From: an uncultured Acetatifactor sp.
Lineage (GTDB): Bacteria > Bacillota > Clostridia > Lachnospirales > Lachnospiraceae
Direction: 5' to 3'
DNA length: 64,000 nucleotides
Assembly (NCBI GenBank): GCA_947625675.1
Contig: CANQPH010000008.1
Span: 1 to 64,000, forward strand
The translations under genes and the position numbers were made by a program. Below, piece after piece: positions 8,736 through 17,216 of this stretch. The notes under the pieces were generated by a model. The model was not told where the DNA came from and made no database searches. It was given only the letters and a program-made list of their open reading frames with translations. Each line of letters begins with the position of its first letter. Position 1 is the first letter of the stretch.

Positions 8736-11143
8736 AAGAAGGGCCCTCCCTCCCCCGGACCGGCAATGCGCCTCCGGATCTCTTCTATTTTAACCGATTT
8801 AGGGGGGCTTGTCCAGAACGAACCGCCGAAAAGCTTCTGAATTCTCCGGGGAGAAATCCGAAGGATCAAGCCGCCGCTTTCAGCTGTAACATAGATGGAG
8901 CAATGCGCCTTCTCAAGCCTCTCCAAAAGTTCCTCGTGAGGATGGCCGTAGGAATTATCCTCCCCGCAGGATATCACCGCATATTTCGGGGAAAGTAAGT
9001 CCAAAAGCTTGTCCGGCGTGGAGTTGCGGGAGCCGTGATGGGCCACCTTCAACAGGGTGAGGGGCTCCGGTTCCCTTTCCGCCAGCGCCCGGTACAGTTC
9101 CTCTTCCCCCTCCCCTTCCACATCCCCGGTGAGAAGCATGGTGAACTCCCCGTATTCCACCAGGAAACATTGGGAATAAGCGTTCGCATCCTCCAGGGCG
9201 CTATTCTCCTCTGGATGCAGACAGGTGAAGGTAACGTCTCCGCTCTTCCATGCATCTCCCCTGGACAGATAACCCACCTGGATAGGTTCCGGCTGAGAGC
9301 TTCTCCGGACGGCTTCCAGCACTGCGCCAAAGTCCTCTCCCCTTTTTTCCAAGTCGATGGCCGGCAAAAACAGCCTTTCCACGGTAAAGCCCTCTTCATG
9401 GCCCTGCTCCAGCAGTTCCAGGAGTCCGCTGCAGTGATCCCCGTCCGGGTGGGACAGGAAAATTCCGTCCACCCGGGTGAAGCCCTGGGATTTCAGATAA
9501 GGCATAAGGGTATAGGTTCCCACCTTCTGTTCGGAGCTGCTACCTCCGTCAAAGAGATAGACTTCCCCCGCTCCCGTCCGAACACAGATGCAGTCTCCCT
9601 GTCCCACGTCCAGGAAAGCGACCTCCAGCCTTCCATGGAACCGAAGGCTCAAAATCAAAAAGGCTGCGGGCAGGAGCAGGATGTGGAAGGCCCTTCTTCC
9701 GCATCTTCCTCCAGAAATCTCCGGGAAACGTTGGCGGTCCCCCTTCTCACAGTTTTTCCTTCCTTCTCCCAGCCGTCCCGAACAAAGCAGGAAGCCCCCC
9801 AGCAAAACGTAATAGAGAATCACTTGCCAGAGCTTCGGCGCCCCGGGAGTCCAGGTATGGCCCGGCAGGCCCTCAAACCCTCTGCATAGCTTTTCGTAGC
9901 ATCCCAGGATCAGGATGTCCGCCCCGGCCAACAATTTTATCAGGAGCCCGGGCCCCGGCAGGAGCATCGCCGCCAATCCCGCCGCCATGACAATTCCCAT
10001 GGCCGGGAGCACCAAGAGATTTAAAATCTGGGAATACATGGGAATTTCATAGAAAAACATCAGCTGGACGGGAAGGGTGAAAAGTGCGATGGAAAGTCCG
10101 GGCAAAAACGCCTGCAGAAACTTTTCCCACAGCTTTTGCCGGAAGTTTTTCCTGACCGCTTCCGAGGAAGGGGTCAGGACCCGCAGCATGGCGGGCAGCA
10201 AAAGGCCGATCCCGCAGATGGAACCGAAGGACAACAGGAAACCGCTGTGCCACAAAAGCTGGGGCCGACGCAGCAGCATCACCATTCCCACGGCTCCCAG
10301 GGCGGTGAGCATATCATAGGTTCTCCCCAGGATTTCCCCCAGCATCCGTAGCAGATACATGCCGATGGCCCGACAGGCAGAAATGCCCAGGCCAGTCAAA
10401 AGCCCATACCCCGTCAAAGTCAGACCGCCCAGAAGAGCCGCCAGCCACACGGGACAGCCCGCCCGGCGCAGCAACCGATACAGGCCCATGCCGATCAGAG
10501 TGATATGAAGTCCGGAAATGCTCAGAATATGAACGATCCCATTGCGCTGATACAAGTCTTTGATCTCGGGATCCAGACCCGTTTTGTCCCCCAGCAGCAT
10601 GGTGGTCAGAATAGAAGCTTCTTTTTCCGGAAAACACCGGTAAAGCTTCTCTTTCCAGAAAACCCGCAGCAGATACATTCCCTCTCCCAGCCGGGAATAC
10701 TTCTCTCCCCGGGCCAAAATGACAGCTTTCTCCAGGCTCCCGCCGATTCCCAGGGCGGCATAATACCTGGCCGCATCGAATTCTCCCGGATTCCTCGCCC
10801 GGGAAAAAGAAGAAAACCGTCCCCGCACCTTCAGCAGACTGTCGATGGGCGGCCGCTCCTCCCCCTCCAGCTTGCACAGCAGATCCCCGGAAAAAACTTC
10901 CAAGCCCGAAGTTCGGAAGAATACAACGGAGCCCAGCGTGATCCACACCTGGCTGCGGCCTCCCAAAGTGCGCAGTTCCACTTCCTTCACCTTTCCTGCG
11001 GCAATACAGACTTCTCCCTCTTCTGGCCGGAAGCCTTCTTTTTCCCCCGCCCCGAAACCATCCCCGGAAGAAGTCAGGACTCCCAGCCCCACCGCCAGCA
11101 GCAGGGCCAGGAGCAAAGCTACCGTTCCCAACGGTCTTTTCAT
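8633..11143 (-). CDS. comEC: ComEC/Rec2 DNA-uptake channel protein
   Basis: The 836-aa membrane protein is thought to carry single-stranded DNA across the membrane during transformation. It has an N-terminal anchor, an OB-fold-like DUF4131 region (residues 45-135), the multi-pass Competence domain with LSISGLHITLIG near 200 and about eight further membrane segments to about 470, and a C-terminal metallo-beta-lactamase-like domain with SHPDGDH near 566. The last 40 residues or so (after the family's usual end) read through the start of holA and look non-conserved. The ribosome binding site GAGAGGATGAATTT precedes ATG 11143. It is co-transcribed with comEA and a two-component system. No pilus genes are visible, so competence is not shown. 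Confidence 0.95.
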   Translation of the reverse strand: MKRPLGTVALLLALLLAVGLGVLTSSGDGFGAGEKEGFRPEEGEVCIAAGKVKEVELRTLGGRSQVWITLGSVVFFRTSGLEVFSGDLLCKLEGEERPPIDSLLKVRGRFSSFSRARNPGEFDAARYYAALGIGGSLEKAVILARGEKYSRLGEGMYLLRVFWKEKLYRCFPEKEASILTTMLLGDKTGLDPEIKDLYQRNGIVHILSISGLHITLIGMGLYRLLRRAGCPVWLAALLGGLTLTGYGLLTGLGISACRAIGMYLLRMLGEILGRTYDMLTALGAVGMVMLLRRPQLLWHSGFLLSFGSICGIGLLLPAMLRVLTPSSEAVRKNFRQKLWEKFLQAFLPGLSIALFTLPVQLMFFYEIPMYSQILNLLVLPAMGIVMAAGLAAMLLPGPGLLIKLLAGADILILGCYEKLCRGFEGLPGHTWTPGAPKLWQVILYYVLLGGFLLCSGRLGEGRKNCEKGDRQRFPEISGGRCGRRAFHILLLPAAFLILSLRFHGRLEVAFLDVGQGDCICVRTGAGEVYLFDGGSSSEQKVGTYTLMPYLKSQGFTRVDGIFLSHPDGDHCSGLLELLEQGHEEGFTVERLFLPAIDLEKRGEDFGAVLEAVRRSSQPEPIQVGYLSRGDAWKSGDVTFTCLHPEENSALEDANAYSQCFLVEYGEFTMLLTGDVEGEGEEELYRALAEREPEPLTLLKVAHHGSRNSTPDKLLDLLSPKYAVISCGEDNSYGHPHEELLERLEKAHCSIYVTAESGGLILRISPRRIQKLFGGSFWTSPPKSVKIEEIRRRIAGPGEGGPFFCSESTKISKTAVSNRCICYMGKSDICADSTGIA

Positions 11144-11174
11144 AAATTCATCCTCTCCAAAGCGTCCGCAAGAC

Positions 11175-12104
11175 CTACTTCAGAGTGGTGACGATGTCAA
11201 GATTTCTTTCAAATACCGTGCTGAAACTATATTTTTCCCGATAAGTGCCGGAGGTATCCCCGTTGATGGAGATCTGCACCTTGTTCACCGTGTTCAGCTC
11301 CGCCAAAGAATCGACGATAGAATAAATCGTGGCCTCCGCAGATACATTGTAAATCTGAGTCAAAAAGCTTTCTCCCAGGTTCACATAGCAGATTCCGTCC
11401 CGGGTCCGCACGGAGACGATCTGGGTGTCCGGGTTGATGGTGGGGAACACCTGTCCCTCCACGTCCGCCCCGGGCCCGGCGATCAACTGCTCCACCACCA
11501 GCCTGTCCAAAGGGATGTTGGTGTTGTAAGCTTTTTTGCGGTTCACGGCGATCAAGGCGTCTCCCGCCTCGTTGGCAAAATACAAGGTCAAATCCGCCAT
11601 CTCATAGGCGCTGATCTGGCTGCCCAGATTGTTGATGAATTGATCCGCATTCATCAGTCCCACCAAATTGTTCAGATTGTCATACAGGGGGCTTCCCTCC
11701 ACCGTGATCTCCACGAAGCTGACACCGTTCACCTGGGTCAGGGTGCACACCAGGGCGGCCCGCACCAGAACCTCCGCCGAAGGCGACAATTCCTTATATT
11801 TCTCATTCACGTCCAACGTCAGGATCTCGTTCTCCAAGCGATAATTCAGCAAATCAAAACCCATGGCCATGGGCGCCTTGTAATCCCGTATGCCCTGCAC
11901 CTCCGTCAGACACTTTAACAATTCCTCCACCTGTTCCTGGGTCACGTCCGACTGCATCTCATAAGGATGCACTTCCACCTTGGTCCCCGTATTGCTGATG
12001 TAATAGACGTCATACCGTCTGCCGGGATCGATTTCCTCTTCTCCGCAGGCGGACAGAAGGAGGGAAAAAAGGATCAGAACCAGCCAACCAGCCCATTTTT
12101 TCAT
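11175..12104 (-). CDS. GerM-domain lipoprotein (two GerMN domains)
   Basis: A 309-aa predicted lipoprotein with signal peptide and lipobox LLSAC (C20). Two GerMN-type repeats follow at about 60-165 and 195-290; both share the pattern of Leu-rich strands around RAALVCTLTQVNGVSFVEI and EATIYSIVDSLAELNTVNKVQI. GerM in Bacillus is a sporulation lipoprotein acting at the cell envelope; here the location is outside the membrane. It starts 6 bases after the histidine kinase, suggesting that it belongs functionally with that sensor, as accessory lipoproteins of WalRK/YycHI-type systems do (inference). Recognition of the domain is good; the exact role is unknown. Confidence 0.88.
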   Translation of the reverse strand: MKKWAGWLVLILFSLLLSACGEEEIDPGRRYDVYYISNTGTKVEVHPYEMQSDVTQEQVEELLKCLTEVQGIRDYKAPMAMGFDLLNYRLENEILTLDVNEKYKELSPSAEVLVRAALVCTLTQVNGVSFVEITVEGSPLYDNLNNLVGLMNADQFINNLGSQISAYEMADLTLYFANEAGDALIAVNRKKAYNTNIPLDRLVVEQLIAGPGADVEGQVFPTINPDTQIVSVRTRDGICYVNLGESFLTQIYNVSAEATIYSIVDSLAELNTVNKVQISINGDTSGTYREKYSFSTVFERNLDIVTTLK

Positions 12105-12110
12105 AGTCCA

Positions 12111-13670
12111 TCATGCCTTTCTCATAAACTTGCCCCTGCCGTTCCGGGATTTGTCCGTCTCCTTGCTTTCCGGGGTCTTGGGAGGATTATAGGTAATGGG
12201 AATCTTCACCTGGAAGGTAGTCCCTATTCCCAGAGTGCTGGTCACCGTGATGGAACCTCGATGCATCAGCACCGCATTCTTGGTGATGGCCAGGCCCAGG
12301 CCCGTGCCGCCGATCTCCCTGGAATGGGACTTGTCCACCCTGTAAAAACGCTCGTAGATCTGGGCCAGGGATTCCTCCGGGATCCCGATGCCGGAATCCC
12401 CCACGGCCAGCGTAAAATACTGATGATCCGCATCCAACACCACCTTGACCCAGCCGTGGTCGTTGTTGTACTTTATGGCATTCTCCACCAGGTTGGAAAT
12501 GATCAGGCTCATTTTCACCTCATCCACCTCAGCCACCACGTTCCGATTGCTCTCAAAGGTGATCTCCACGTCTTTTTTCCTGGCGATGGGACGGAGGCGC
12601 TTCAGGATCAGCTCCGTCAGGTCGTTGATACTGACGGAGGAAATATTCATATCCTGCACCTTCTTATCCATCTTTACCAGGGACAGCAGATCGGTGATGA
12701 TCTGGTTCTCCCGGTCGATCTCCGATACAATATCCTCCATGAATTCCCGGTAAAACTCCACGGGAGCATCCGGCTGAGTGAGCAGAGAATCCGCCAGAAC
12801 TTTCATGGAAGTCATGGGGGTCTTGAGCTCATGGGACACGTTGGCCACGAATTCCTGCCGGGAATCGTCCATGGCCCTTTTTTCCCGAAGCAGTTCGTTG
12901 AAAGCATCGATGATCTGCACCGTCTCCACATAATCCGGAACGGAAATGGCTTCATCGCTGTAGCCTTCCTTCACTTCCTTGATGGCTGCGGTAACTTTGT
13001 TGAAAGGTCTCGTCAGAGCGTAAGACAGCACAAAGGCCAGGGACACGATGAACACGATCACCAGCATCTCTATGGTCAGAGACTGCTGATACAAGATCCG
13101 CATGGTTTCCGTGATGCTGTCGCTGGAGATGCTGGTCAGCATCACCCCCCGCACCACGCTGTCACTTTCTCCGTCTTCCCGCGGGACCGTATAGACGATG
13201 GGGGTGGTCAATTCGATAAAGCCGTTCTGATCGTCATAATTGAACAGACGCTCCCCTTGGAAACATTTGATGACTTCCTCCGAAATGACCGTCTTGCCCT
13301 CGCTGAGCCCGTAAGTATCCCGGATGATGTTGAAATTGGAATTGATGATCAGGATCCTGCCGTCATACATGCCGGAAAGCATTTCCAGCTCCGCATTGAT
13401 CACGTTCTTGTTGGCCAACGTCTGCTGATCCGTCAAAAGGTAGTTCTCCAGATAATTGTTGGTCACCAGATGGCTGGCTATGGTGGAAAGCAGATCCTGC
13501 ATGGATTCCTGCCGCAAGCGCACGGCCCTCTCCTCGTAGTTCTCCACGATGGCATACCGCATCAGGATGCTGGGCACGATCCCCACCAGCAGAACGATCA
13601 CAAAAATACGGCTCCGCAGACTGTGCAGCTTGATCATTTGGTAGATATAATCCTTGATCGCCTTCAGCAT
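12111..13670 (-). CDS. WalK-like sensor histidine kinase
   Basis: 519 aa: membrane segment 1 at 21-41, an extracytoplasmic sensor of about 150 residues, membrane segment 2 at 197-220, HAMP to about 265, HisKA with H280 in SHELKTP, then HATPase_c with the N box, DSGIGIPEE and GTGLGLAI. The C-terminal tail is basic. Unlike classical WalK there is no room for a PAS domain between HAMP and HisKA. GGAGTAG precedes ATG 13670. It is coupled to the OmpR-type regulator just upstream and followed by the GerM lipoprotein, so it probably monitors the cell envelope. Confidence 0.93.
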   Translation of the reverse strand: MLKAIKDYIYQMIKLHSLRSRIFVIVLLVGIVPSILMRYAIVENYEERAVRLRQESMQDLLSTIASHLVTNNYLENYLLTDQQTLANKNVINAELEMLSGMYDGRILIINSNFNIIRDTYGLSEGKTVISEEVIKCFQGERLFNYDDQNGFIELTTPIVYTVPREDGESDSVVRGVMLTSISSDSITETMRILYQQSLTIEMLVIVFIVSLAFVLSYALTRPFNKVTAAIKEVKEGYSDEAISVPDYVETVQIIDAFNELLREKRAMDDSRQEFVANVSHELKTPMTSMKVLADSLLTQPDAPVEFYREFMEDIVSEIDRENQIITDLLSLVKMDKKVQDMNISSVSINDLTELILKRLRPIARKKDVEITFESNRNVVAEVDEVKMSLIISNLVENAIKYNNDHGWVKVVLDADHQYFTLAVGDSGIGIPEESLAQIYERFYRVDKSHSREIGGTGLGLAITKNAVLMHRGSITVTSTLGIGTTFQVKIPITYNPPKTPESKETDKSRNGRGKFMRKA

Positions 13671-13719
13671 GGTCTACTCCGTCACATGCTCCACATGCAA
13701 AAACATGCGGAGCATGGTC

Positions 13720-14415
13720 TCATACGTTATAAAAATAATAGCCGACTCCCCACTTGGTGTGCACAAACCTGGGCTCACTGGGATTTTCCTCGATCTTCTC
13801 CCGCAGACGTCTGATATGCACGTCCACGGTGCGCACGTCCCCGGGGTAATCCACGCCCCAGACCAGCTTCAACAGGCTCTCCCTGCTGTACACCTTGTTG
13901 GGATTCATCATCAGGAGCTCCAGCACCTCGAATTCCTTGGCGGTCAGACCGATCTCCCGGTTCTCGATATAAGCCCTGCGGCCTTCGCAGTCCAGCTTCA
14001 GGGCCCCGCTCTCGATGATCCTGGGAGCGTCCCCTCCTCCTTTTTTGGGATCCAGGCGTCTCCAGATCGCCTTGATGCGGGCCTTTACTTCCAGTATGTT
14101 GAAGGGCTTGGTAATATAGTCGTCCGCTCCGTATTCCAGCCCCAAAATCTTGTCCATGTCATCCCCTTTTGCGGTCAACATGATCACAGGGACGTTGGAA
14201 AACTCCCGAATCTGCTGACAGACCTCGAAGCCCGTCAGCTTGGGCAGCATCACATCCAACAGAATAATGTCGTACTGATTATTCTGGGCCATATCCAGCG
14301 CCTCTTCTCCGTCATAAGCGCAGTCCACCTGCATGTCGTCCTGTTCCAGGCTGAATTTCAGTCCTTTTACGATCAATTTCTCATCGTCCACGATCAATAC
14401 TCTTTTGGATGCCAT
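13720..14415 (-). CDS. OmpR-family response regulator (WalR/PhoB-like)
   Basis: 231 aa with a receiver domain (D10, D11, phosphorylation site D54 in ILLDVMLP, T in MLTAKGD, K in ITKPF) and a C-terminal winged helix (residues 135-230, ending HTKWGVGYYF). GGAGGAAAAGG precedes the ATG. It is cognate to the adjacent histidine kinase, with a 49-base gap. It resembles WalR by overall sequence, but orthology would need a tree, so no symbol is given. Confidence 0.94.
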   Translation of the reverse strand: MASKRVLIVDDEKLIVKGLKFSLEQDDMQVDCAYDGEEALDMAQNNQYDIILLDVMLPKLTGFEVCQQIREFSNVPVIMLTAKGDDMDKILGLEYGADDYITKPFNILEVKARIKAIWRRLDPKKGGGDAPRIIESGALKLDCEGRRAYIENREIGLTAKEFEVLELLMMNPNKVYSRESLLKLVWGVDYPGDVRTVDVHIRRLREKIEENPSEPRFVHTKWGVGYYFYNV

Positions 14416-14490
14416 TCCCTTTTCCTCCCTGCTCTCGGTTCCCTAGAACCCCGGCCTCAGGAAACTCTCGCTCCCCGGAACCGAAGTCCT

Positions 14491-15180
14491 TTAAATCGTA
14501 ATCAGATTTTTCAATTTTTCATAAGTGCTTTCCTTGATGCCCGGCACCTTCATGAGATCCTCCAAAGAAATAAAAGCGCCGTTTTCTTCCCGATAAGCGA
14601 TGATGTCCGCCGCCCTGCTCTCCCCAATTCCCGGCAGGGTGCACAATGCTCCGGAATCTGCGGTGTTGATGTTCACCAGTCCGCTCTCCCGGGCTTCCTC
14701 CTGCTGCCGCAGGGCTTCCCCTTCCTCCAGGGTAGGAATGTAAAGCCTTTCCCCGTCCGCCAGAAGGGCCGCCAGGTTCACGCTGTCCCAGTCCGCATCC
14801 TCCCGCATTCCTCCGGCCGCCTGCACACCGTCCCAGCCCCGGCTCCCTTCCGGGAGCTCCACCATCCCGGGCCGCTCCACGGCGCCGCAGACATAGACAT
14901 ACAGCGAGGAGGGCGCTTCTTCTCCTTCCGAGGCCTCTTCCCGAGTTCCTACCCCGGCAGAAGAATCTTCCCTGGCATCTTCCCCGGTAAAATCTCTCTC
15001 CGCAATGCGATCCAGGGAATAAAGCTCTTCCTCCGAAGAAGCAGCTCTGCAGCCCCCGAATGCCGCTGTCATCGCCAACAAAATAACACAAACCACCAAA
15101 ACCGTCTTTCCCTTCCGGTCCCTTCGGCCTGGGAAGACGATTCCCGTGTTCCTGTAGTTCTCTCTTAAATCATTCCACAT
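14491..15180 (-). CDS. comEA: ComEA-like DNA-binding competence protein
   Basis: 229 aa with an N-terminal membrane anchor (about residues 24-43), an acidic linker, an SLBB domain (SLYVYVCGAVERPGMVEL) and C-terminal helix-hairpin-helix repeats (VNINTADSGALCTLPGIGESRA... LMKVPGIKES). ComEA binds incoming double-stranded DNA outside the membrane and passes it to ComEC. I prefer ATG 15180, with AAAGGAG 8 bases upstream, over the track's TTG at 15204. It is the first gene of the operon that ends with comEC and holA, but a two-component system and gerM separate it from comEC. Confidence 0.93.
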   Translation of the reverse strand: MWNDLRENYRNTGIVFPGRRDRKGKTVLVVCVILLAMTAAFGGCRAASSEEELYSLDRIAERDFTGEDAREDSSAGVGTREEASEGEEAPSSLYVYVCGAVERPGMVELPEGSRGWDGVQAAGGMREDADWDSVNLAALLADGERLYIPTLEEGEALRQQEEARESGLVNINTADSGALCTLPGIGESRAADIIAYREENGAFISLEDLMKVPGIKESTYEKLKNLITI

Positions 15181-15310
15181 AGTTCCGCTCTCCTTTCGGC
15201 GCAATCGCCCTTTTCAGGAAAGCAGGAATGCCTCTCTATGCTGATATCTTTATTGTATATGAAACCTCCCCGATTTACAAGGGAGATTTCCTTAAAATTT
15301 ATTAATTTTG
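15181..15310. other. Upstream region of comEA up to the MITE
   Basis: AT-rich leader and promoter region of the comEA operon. The element at 15311-15503 begins only 31 bp upstream of the predicted -35 box, so it may influence transcription. No gene is seen here. Confidence 0.6.
15252..15280 (-). promoter_or_regulatory. Predicted sigma-A promoter of the comEA-holA operon
   Basis: Read on the minus strand: TTGTAA, 17-nt spacer, TACAAT, about 70 bases upstream of the comEA start. Confidence 0.7.
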
Positions 15311-15503
15311 CTTACCATTCACGGCCACATAAAAGAACAGCAAGGCATGGCAAGCTCGCTTGCCAATGCCTTGTCGGCTTTTTATGTGGCTGTAATTGGT
15401 CACTTCACCCAAATAAGCAAAACACAAAGTGGCTTAAGCCACGGCAGACGGCGTAAGCCGGCTGGTTTTGCGCATGCGGGGTGAAGGGGCCGTGAATGGT
15501 AAC
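15311..15503. mobile_element. MITE-like element with terminal inverted repeats and target duplication
   Basis: The ends ttaccattcacggcc (15312-15326) and ggccgtgaatggtaa (15488-15502) are a perfect 15-bp inverted repeat. The element is flanked directly by taattttg at 15303-15310 and again at 15504-15511, an 8-bp target-site duplication. Inside is a long hairpin (ccacataaaa...ttttatgtgg enclosing aaggcatggcaagc / gcttgccaatgcctt), a 55-bp segment repeated outside the element at 15608, and several short palindromes. It encodes no protein, as expected of a non-autonomous miniature element moved by a transposase elsewhere. Confidence 0.8.
15400..15454. repeat. 55-bp direct repeat, copy 1 (inside the MITE)
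   Basis: tcacttcacccaaataagca and onward is repeated at 15608-15662, offset 208 bp, with mainly one mismatch (acggcagacgg / acgacagacgg). Both copies contain the 14-bp palindrome gtggcttaagccac. Confidence 0.9.
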
Positions 15504-15511
15504 TAATTTTG

Positions 15512-15662
15512 TTTGGCGGCTGAGGGAACACCATTTTATGAGCAAAGGGAGTCGCAAAGCGACGGAAAGCGCGTAGCGCGGCTTTGCGAATGGTGTGGGC
15601 TGAACTGTCACTTCACCCAAATAAGCAAAACACAAAGTGGCTTAAGCCACGACAGACGGCGG
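15512..15662. repeat. Related repeat element holding 55-bp repeat copy 2
   Basis: This tract has an inverted repeat acaccatt / aatggtgt around small hairpins (gtcgcaaagcgac, gcgcgtagcgc), then copy 2 of the 55-bp repeat. Its last 20 bases contain the stop codon of the threonine aldolase gene. The 18-mer gcgcggctttgcgaatgg at 15576-15593 recurs at 39519-39536, so this is a dispersed family. The minus-strand ORF at 15405-15635 lies across it and is not a real gene. Confidence 0.7.
15624..15650 (-). terminator. Terminator of the threonine aldolase gene, formed by the repeat
   Basis: Read on the minus strand, GTGGCTTAAGCCAC (palindrome, stem GTGGC / GCCAC) includes the TAA stop codon and is followed by TTTGTGTTTT. 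It is a plausible intrinsic terminator supplied by the repeat element. Confidence 0.6.
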
Positions 15663-16694
15663 AAGCGCCCCAATTTCCCTGCAAAGCTCTTCCACCGCCT
15701 CCGGCTCCGTGGCCCAGCTGGTGCAGAACCGGACGGCGCTGTGGCTCGAATCCATACGTTCCTGATAGGAATAGACGTACTTTTTTCCCAACTGTTCCAA
15801 CGCCGCATCCGGCAGGATCGGGAAGACCTGGTTGGTATGGCTTTCCACCAGGAAGGGGAAGCCCTTCTGACGGAAAGCCTCCCGGAGCCGCTCCGCCAGT
15901 TCGTCCGCATGCCTGGAAATCTCCAGATACAGATCTCCTTCCAAAAGGGCCAGGAACTGCACGCCCAGGAGCCGACCTTTGGCCAGCATTCCTCCCTTTT
16001 GCTTCAGGATATAGCGGAAATCCTTTTTCAAAAGGGGATTCGTGATCACCAGGGCCTCGCCGAACAGGGCCCCTTCCTTGGTCCCGCCGATATAAAAGGC
16101 ATCACAGAGCCTGGCCAGATCCGACATGGACACATCGTTGCCAGCCGCCGCCAGGCCATAGCCCAAGCGGGCTCCGTCTATGTAGAGGAACAGTCCGCAG
16201 CTGCGGCAGACCTTGGCCATCTCCTCCAATTCCTCCAGCGTGTACAGGGTGCCCAGCTCCGTGGGATGGGATAGATAGACCATCCCGGGCTGCACCATAT
16301 GCTCAAAGGCCTCGTCGGACACATGGGCCTTATAGTATTCCTCCACCTGGGAGGCCGCAAGCTTTCCGGCTTTCCCGGGCAGCGCCAGCACCTTGTGTCC
16401 CACCGCTTCCACCGCTCCCGTCTCATGCACGTTGATGTGGGCGGTGCGGGCCGCCAGCACTCCCTGGTGGGGGCGCAGGGCCGCACCGATCACGGTCAGG
16501 TTGGCCTGGGTCCCTCCCACCAGGAAGTGCACGTCCGCCGAGGGGGCGCCGCATTTTTGCCGGATCACCTCCCGGGCTCTTTCACAATAGGGATCCGTCC
16601 CGTACCCTTCCGTCTGCTCCAGATTGGTCCTCGCCAGGGCCTCCAGGACCCTGAGATGGGCCCCTTCATTGTAATCGCAGTTAAAATAAATCAT
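15642..16694 (-). CDS. Low-specificity L-threonine aldolase family (PLP)
   Basis: 350 aa, fold type I PLP enzyme of the threonine aldolase / beta-eliminating lyase family, which splits L-threonine or allo-threonine to glycine and acetaldehyde. The N-terminus (NCDYNEGAHLRVLEAL), the substrate-binding VGGTQANL and HINVHETGA, the PLP aspartate in YIDGARLG and the Schiff-base lysine near residue 206 in GGTKEGALFG are all present. GGAGGAAGGAC precedes ATG 16694. It lies 15 bases after the YdcZ-type transporter gene. Its last codons lie in a dispersed repeat, so the C-terminus may have been altered by insertion. Confidence 0.92.
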   Translation of the reverse strand: MIYFNCDYNEGAHLRVLEALARTNLEQTEGYGTDPYCERAREVIRQKCGAPSADVHFLVGGTQANLTVIGAALRPHQGVLAARTAHINVHETGAVEAVGHKVLALPGKAGKLAASQVEEYYKAHVSDEAFEHMVQPGMVYLSHPTELGTLYTLEELEEMAKVCRSCGLFLYIDGARLGYGLAAAGNDVSMSDLARLCDAFYIGGTKEGALFGEALVITNPLLKKDFRYILKQKGGMLAKGRLLGVQFLALLEGDLYLEISRHADELAERLREAFRQKGFPFLVESHTNQVFPILPDAALEQLGKKYVYSYQERMDSSHSAVRFCTSWATEPEAVEELCREIGALPPSVVA

Positions 16695-16709
16695 GTCCTT
16701 CCTCCACTT

Positions 16710-17141
16710 CTATTTCCATTTGAAAATGATGATTCCCGCAATGGCCGTCGCCATCCCCAGGGCCTTCCGCCACTCCCAGGGCTGCTTTTCCACGCCCCAG
16801 ATTCCCAAAAGCTCGATCAGGTAGGCCACGACCAGCTGGGAAATCACGATGAGCATCACCGCCCGGGCCGGTCCCAGGGAATCCATGCTTTTGATCACCG
16901 TATAGGTGATAAAGGCGCCGATGGCCCCTCCCAGCAGCATATACCTGGGTTCCACCCGAAGAACCGCCGTCAGAGAACTCCTGTCCGTGAAAAGCCAGGC
17001 TCCCAGGCATACCAGAAGGGCCGTGGCCTGTACAAAGACGTTGGCCGCCCAAATGCTGGAGGACTTGGTCACCTCCGTGTTGAAAACGCCCTGGACACTC
17101 ATCAGGGCCCCTGAAATCAATGCAATCAAAAAACCAATCAT
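16710..17141 (-). CDS. YdcZ/DUF606-type small DMT transporter
   Basis: 143 aa with five hydrophobic segments (about 1-20, 32-52, 70-90, 93-114, 124-141), matching the DUF606/YdcZ half-size members of the drug/metabolite transporter superfamily (MIGFLIALISGALMSVQGVFNTEV at the N-terminus). Half-size members usually dimerise. The substrate is unknown; the neighbour threonine aldolase hints at an amino-acid link, but this is weak. The start codon lies inside one arm of a 14-bp inverted repeat (see 17134-17210), so its translation may be controlled by the leader. Confidence 0.85.
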   Translation of the reverse strand: MIGFLIALISGALMSVQGVFNTEVTKSSSIWAANVFVQATALLVCLGAWLFTDRSSLTAVLRVEPRYMLLGGAIGAFITYTVIKSMDSLGPARAVMLIVISQLVVAYLIELLGIWGVEKQPWEWRKALGMATAIAGIIIFKWK

Positions 17142-17210
17142 ATGGATTTTCCGCCTTTCCGAGAGACCGCTGGGGCAGCCCCTCTATAAGGTTAGAATAT
17201 CCATATGATT
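17134..17210 (-). promoter_or_regulatory. Structured leader: inverted repeat sequestering the YdcZ-type start codon
   Basis: ccaatcatatggat (17134-17147) and atccatatgattgg (17197-17210) are a perfect 14-bp inverted repeat. The downstream arm covers the ATG of the transporter gene. The 49-base loop contains the ribosome binding site AAAGGCGG and a small GC hairpin (ggggctgcccc). I cannot match it to a known riboswitch class. Confidence 0.6.
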
Positions 17211-17216
17211 GGCATT

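Noticed and set aside
15405-15635. 76-aa minus-strand ORF between comEA and the threonine aldolase
   Set aside because: It runs across the MITE end and the related repeat, has no ribosome binding site, and its product is explained by repeat DNA.
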